Below, piece after piece: positions 61,533-64,000 of a stretch of 64,000 nucleotides of DNA. The translations under genes and the position numbers were made by a program. The notes beneath the pieces were generated by a model. The model did no database searches. It was not told the origin of the DNA and saw nothing but the letters and a program-made list of their open reading frames with translations. Origin of the DNA: Acrocarpospora macrocephala (lineage in GTDB: Bacteria > Actinomycetota > Actinomycetes > Streptosporangiales > Streptosporangiaceae); NCBI RefSeq assembly GCF_009687865.1, contig NZ_BLAE01000047.1, positions 29,771 through 93,770 of the forward strand. The letters run 5' to 3'. The stretch's first letter is position 1, and every line of letters begins with the position of its first letter.

Positions 61533-62596
61533 CACTTCACCTCATTCAGACCGCGCTCGACCAGCGGTTCGACCGTGGCGCCGACCTCGGCGAAGCCATC
61601 TCCTACGGTGAGACCCTGGGTGAAGCGGAAATGGATGCCCTCGGCGATCACCGCGAGCTTGAAACAGGCCAAGCCGATATACCACCCGAGTCTGGACAGA
61701 TCACGGCCGGATGCTTTGGCGTAGTGGGCGGCGAGATCACCGCTGTCGACAGAGAAACCGGCATCGGCGGCGGAACCAGCATCGGCGGGAGACCCCGTGT
61801 CCGCGCCCAAGCCGGTGCCCGCGCCCAAGCCGGTATCCGAGGACAAGCCGGTATCCGCAGGGAAGCTGCTATCCGTGGGGGGGCCGGTGTCGAGCATGGC
61901 GAAGTCACCGTAGAGCAGGAACAGCGCGAGATCGGTAAGCGGGTCTCCGAGCGTGGACATCTCCCAGTCGAGCACGGCTTTGAGCTGACCGTTCTCGATG
62001 AGGGTGTTGCCCAGTTTGAAGTCGCCGTGCACGATCGCGGGCGGGCCTGAGTCCGGCACGGCTTGTGTCAGCCGGGTGTGCAGTTCGTCGATTCCGGCGA
62101 CTTCTCTGCTCCGCGAGGCGTCGAGTTGCCGTTTCCAGCGGGTGACCTGCCGGTTCAGGAAACCCTCGGGGCGACCGAAGTCGCCAAGCCCGACCGTTTC
62201 CGGGTCGATGGAGTGCAACGCGGCGAGGACGTCGGTCAGGTCGCGGGCCAATTTCGGGGTGAGGGGCGGCTGGCCGCCTGACACGAATTCCATTACGTAG
62301 AAATCCGCGCCGATGACGTCCGGATCCTGGCAGAAGTGGTAGGTGCGAGGGACGGGGACCGCAGTGTCCTGGAGGGCGGACATCACGCGATATTCCCGGC
62401 TCATGTCGTGTGCGGTGGCAAGCACGTGCCCCAACGGCGGGCGCCGGACCACGAGGGTGTGGGAATCGTCCCGGACTATATAGGTGAGATTGGACTTGCC
62501 GCCCTGGATCACGTCGGCGGTGAGCGGCCCTTGGGTCAGGCCGATCCGCTCCAGATGGCGGGCGAGACGCGGGAGATCGAGTCCGGGAACGTTCAC
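61532..62596 (-). CDS. Phosphotransferase of the acyl-CoA dehydrogenase operon
   Basis: The 354-residue APH-fold protein has the loop IVHGDFKLGNTL (His190, Asp192, Asn197) and metal Asp210 in VLDWEMSTLGDP, all intact. Proteins like this are fused to or beside ACAD10/11-type dehydrogenases and phosphorylate 4-hydroxyacyl-CoA to enable dehydration. An unusual low-complexity insert of eight six-residue repeats (DTGLxx type, residues 236-286) follows the LLYGDFAML strand. First gene of the operon; GTG start. Confidence 0.88.
   Translation of the reverse strand: MNVPGLDLPRLARHLERIGLTQGPLTADVIQGGKSNLTYIVRDDSHTLVVRRPPLGHVLATAHDMSREYRVMSALQDTAVPVPRTYHFCQDPDVIGADFYVMEFVSGGQPPLTPKLARDLTDVLAALHSIDPETVGLGDFGRPEGFLNRQVTRWKRQLDASRSREVAGIDELHTRLTQAVPDSGPPAIVHGDFKLGNTLIENGQLKAVLDWEMSTLGDPLTDLALFLLYGDFAMLDTGPPTDSSFPADTGLSSDTGLGAGTGLGADTGSPADAGSAADAGFSVDSGDLAAHYAKASGRDLSRLGWYIGLACFKLAVIAEGIHFRFTQGLTVGDGFAEVGATVEPLVERGLNEVK
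61739..61891 (-). repeat. Coding 18-bp tandem repeat in the phosphotransferase gene
   Basis: Eight and a half units of six residues (DTGPPT, DSSFPA, DTGLSS, DTGLGA, GTGLGA, DTGSPA, DAGSAA, DAGFSV, DSG) are encoded by imperfect 18-bp repeats. They keep the frame and lie between conserved parts of the kinase fold. Confidence 0.75.
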
Positions 62597-62603
62597 TCCG
62601 GCA

Positions 62604-62625
62604 GCATACCGACCAGACGGTATGC
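62604..62625. promoter_or_regulatory. TetR operator of the acyl-CoA dehydrogenase operon
   Basis: GCATACCG and CGGTATGC are 8-bp inverted arms around ACCAGA. It lies 7 bp before the operon's first start and overlaps the -35 region of the divergent YdeI-like gene. CCGACCAGACGGTATG differs by one base from the site before tetR. Confidence 0.7.
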
Positions 62626-62636
62626 CTGTCGAACGT

Positions 62637-62648
62637 TACCCTTGCGGT
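62637..62648 (+). promoter_or_regulatory. Leaderless -10 element for the YdeI-like gene
   Basis: TACCCT at 62637-62642 lies 6 nt before the ATG at 62649; no Shine-Dalgarno is present. Confidence 0.45.
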
Positions 62649-63233
62649 ATGGAACCTATGTTCTTTTCGACCCCCGAGAATTGGCGAGATTGGTTGGTCG
62701 CCAACCATGAGGAGCGCAGCGAGCTGTGGGTGGGCTACTACAAGGTGTCCACCGGTAAGCCCAGCATCACGTGGCCGGAGTCGGTCGACCAGGCCCTCTG
62801 CTTCGGGTGGATCGACGGCGTGCGGAAGAGCGTGGACGATCAGTCGTACAAGATCAGGTTCTCGCCGCGGCAGGCGCGCAGCATCTGGAGCGCGGTCAAT
62901 ATCGCGAGATTCCAGGAGTTAGTCGAACTGGGGTTGGTGCACCCTAAGGGGCAGGCGGCGTTCGATCAGCGCACGGTGGAAAAATCGGTCGTCTACTCGT
63001 ACGAGCAAGGGCAGGCGTCTGAGTTGCCCGCCGAGTATGAGGAGACGTTCCGGGCGGAAGCGGTCGCGTGGGAGTGGTTCCAGGGGCAGGCGCCGTACTA
63101 TCGGCGGTCGGCCGCGCACTGGGTGATCAGTGCGAAGAGGGAAGAGACGCGGCTCAAGCGGCTGGCGCAGCTGATCGCGGACTCCGCGGAAGGGCGGCGG
63201 ATCGCCCCGCTCACGCCACCGGGGAAGAAATGA
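62649..63233 (+). CDS. YdeI/OmpD-associated family protein
   Basis: The 194-residue protein fits the bacteriocin-protection YdeI family: FSTPENWRDWLVANHEERSELWVGYYK, then ITWPESVDQALCFGWIDGVRKSVDDQSYKIRFSPR with the SxWSxVN step, and a helical C-terminus ending in PLTPPGKK. It is a soluble cytoplasmic protein of unsettled function. It is divergent from the acyl-CoA operon across 52 bp and may share its TetR control. Confidence 0.87.
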   Translation: MEPMFFSTPENWRDWLVANHEERSELWVGYYKVSTGKPSITWPESVDQALCFGWIDGVRKSVDDQSYKIRFSPRQARSIWSAVNIARFQELVELGLVHPKGQAAFDQRTVEKSVVYSYEQGQASELPAEYEETFRAEAVAWEWFQGQAPYYRRSAAHWVISAKREETRLKRLAQLIADSAEGRRIAPLTPPGKK

Positions 63234-63289
63234 AGTGGTCTCTCCTTTTCCTGCCGATAGTGGCATCCAGAGGCGACCGCTCCCTCGTT

Positions 63290-63302
63290 TAGGCTGGCGT
63301 AC
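63290..63302 (+). promoter_or_regulatory. Leaderless -10 element for the GNAT gene
   Basis: TAGGCT at 63290-63295 lies 7 nt before the ATG at 63303; no Shine-Dalgarno is present. Confidence 0.5.
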
Positions 63303-63908
63303 ATGACTGCCACGATGCCCTCTCCCGTTGTTCTCGAAGGCCGTTCTGTACGGCTTGAGCCGCTTACCCTCGATCACGTTCCGGAGCTGTTCGCGGCGGG
63401 GGGTGGGGACGATGAGGTGTGGCGCTGGATGCCGGCGGCGACCCCGCGGACTGAGGCGGAAATGGGGGCAGTGGCGGGGAGCTTGATCGATGATCCTCAT
63501 GCGGTGCCGTTGGCGGTGATCCACGATGGGCGGGCGATCGGGTGGAGCACGTATCTGGACTGCCCGGGCTTCGACCGGAGTGTCGAGATCGGCTGGACGT
63601 GGTATGGGCGGGCCTACTGGCGATCAGCCGTCAATACCGAATGCAAGATTCTGCTGATCGACCATGCGATCGACAAGCTGGGCTTCAACCGCGTACAACT
63701 CAAGACCGACAACATGAACGTCCGGTCGCAGGCCGCGATCCAGCGAATCGGCGGCACCCATGAGGGCACTCTTCGTCGCCACCGTCCGCGCCCCGACGGA
63801 ACCTGGCGAGACACGGTCTACTTCAGCATCCTCGACGACGAATGGCCCCCTAACCGAGCCCGCCTCCAAGCCCGCCTGGACCTCCCAACCCCCTCAGCGT
63901 CGCAGTAA
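63303..63908 (+). CDS. GNAT-family N-acetyltransferase (RimJ/RimL-like)
   Basis: The 201-residue protein has the RimJ/RimL-type GNAT fold: VRLEPLTLDHVPELFAAGG, then IGWTWYGRAYWRSAVNTECKILLIDHAIDKLGFNRVQLKTDNMNVRSQAAIQRIGGTHEG and a final YFSILDDEW. The acceptor substrate cannot be told; such proteins acetylate protein N-termini or small amines. It stands alone with its own leaderless promoter. Confidence 0.9.
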   Translation: MTATMPSPVVLEGRSVRLEPLTLDHVPELFAAGGGDDEVWRWMPAATPRTEAEMGAVAGSLIDDPHAVPLAVIHDGRAIGWSTYLDCPGFDRSVEIGWTWYGRAYWRSAVNTECKILLIDHAIDKLGFNRVQLKTDNMNVRSQAAIQRIGGTHEGTLRRHRPRPDGTWRDTVYFSILDDEWPPNRARLQARLDLPTPSASQ

Positions 63909-63977
63909 CTCTTCACCGTCCTCTCCTCGATCCTGTCGTTACCGGGGTTCTCCCACCCACCCTCCCTTGGATTTCTC

Positions 63978-63992
63978 TCGGGCTCCGCCCGA
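63978..63992. terminator. Short GC hairpin after the GNAT gene
   Basis: TCGGGC-TCC-GCCCGA forms a 6-bp stem 70 bp after the stop. No T-run follows, so termination is only possible. Confidence 0.3.
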
Positions 63993-64000
63993 CCCCGCCG

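Overview
The window is 64 kb of very GC-rich actinobacterial chromosome. Gene content (an NgcEFG chitobiose/GlcNAc importer with DasR-type sites, receptor Ser/Thr kinases, roadblock proteins, an F420-type reductase, LAL/LuxR regulators) and protein style suggest a filamentous actinomycete of the Streptosporangiales (Nonomuraea/Streptosporangium/Sphaerisporangium type). This placement is inferred from content only. No rRNA, CRISPR array, transposase or prophage was seen.

Layout. 1-8.9 kb: a truncated surface protein, an amidase-like protein, two membrane Ser/Thr kinases with long Pro/Thr linkers, a pseudokinase, a DUF2510 membrane protein, orn, tRNA-His and a small LuxR-type HTH protein. 8.9-17.1 kb: lysine 6-transaminase, an HdeD-like membrane protein, a penicillin-binding protein, a spermidine-synthase-like protein, a pterin dehydratase, an unknown gene and a large LuxR-family ATPase. 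17.1-25 kb: the ngcEFG operon with a ROK-type palindrome and two DasR-like sites shared with a divergent class II aldolase, then a DUF885 metalloprotease, a DUF4032 kinase-fold protein and a DUF523 protein. 25-32.5 kb: a four-gene roadblock/LC7 operon, an alpha/beta hydrolase, a repeat-thioredoxin hybrid, and a receiver-oxidoreductase fusion coupled to a cyclic-nucleotide-domain histidine kinase. 32.6-37.7 kb: a surface protein, an SOS-type alkB-like gene, kptA, a MocR-like regulator without its PLP lysine, its divergent SnoaL-like partner, and two decayed genes.

37.8-49 kb is the most distinctive part: a ribosomal-peptide (RiPP) cluster of the class V lanthipeptide type (lexapeptide/cacaoidin-like). 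It has a LanK-type kinase, a HopA1-family LanY, three precursor peptides of 49, 52 and 50 residues too short for usual gene finding, an F420-type reductase (LanJ), a cysteine decarboxylase flavoprotein (LanD), a degenerate phosphotransferase (LanX-like) and an M16 protease pair. The precursors share a leader and all end in Thr-X4-Cys; two have only that one Cys. Two paralogous GAF proteins without DNA-binding domains flank the cluster. No exporter or methyltransferase gene was seen inside it.

49-64 kb: a secreted CBM2 protein, an ECF sigma factor with a membrane partner, a beta-propeller/PKD protein, tRNA-Lys, a MoxR/CoxE pair with a codon-use break, a NERD protein, and a TetR-regulated acyl-CoA dehydrogenase operon (three dehydrogenases plus a phosphotransferase) with near-identical operators at both ends. 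A YdeI-like and a GNAT gene close the window.

Recurring features: many genes have a TAnnnT -10 element 6-7 nt before the start codon and no Shine-Dalgarno, indicating leaderless mRNAs, and a dispersed intergenic repeat lies between two convergent gene pairs.
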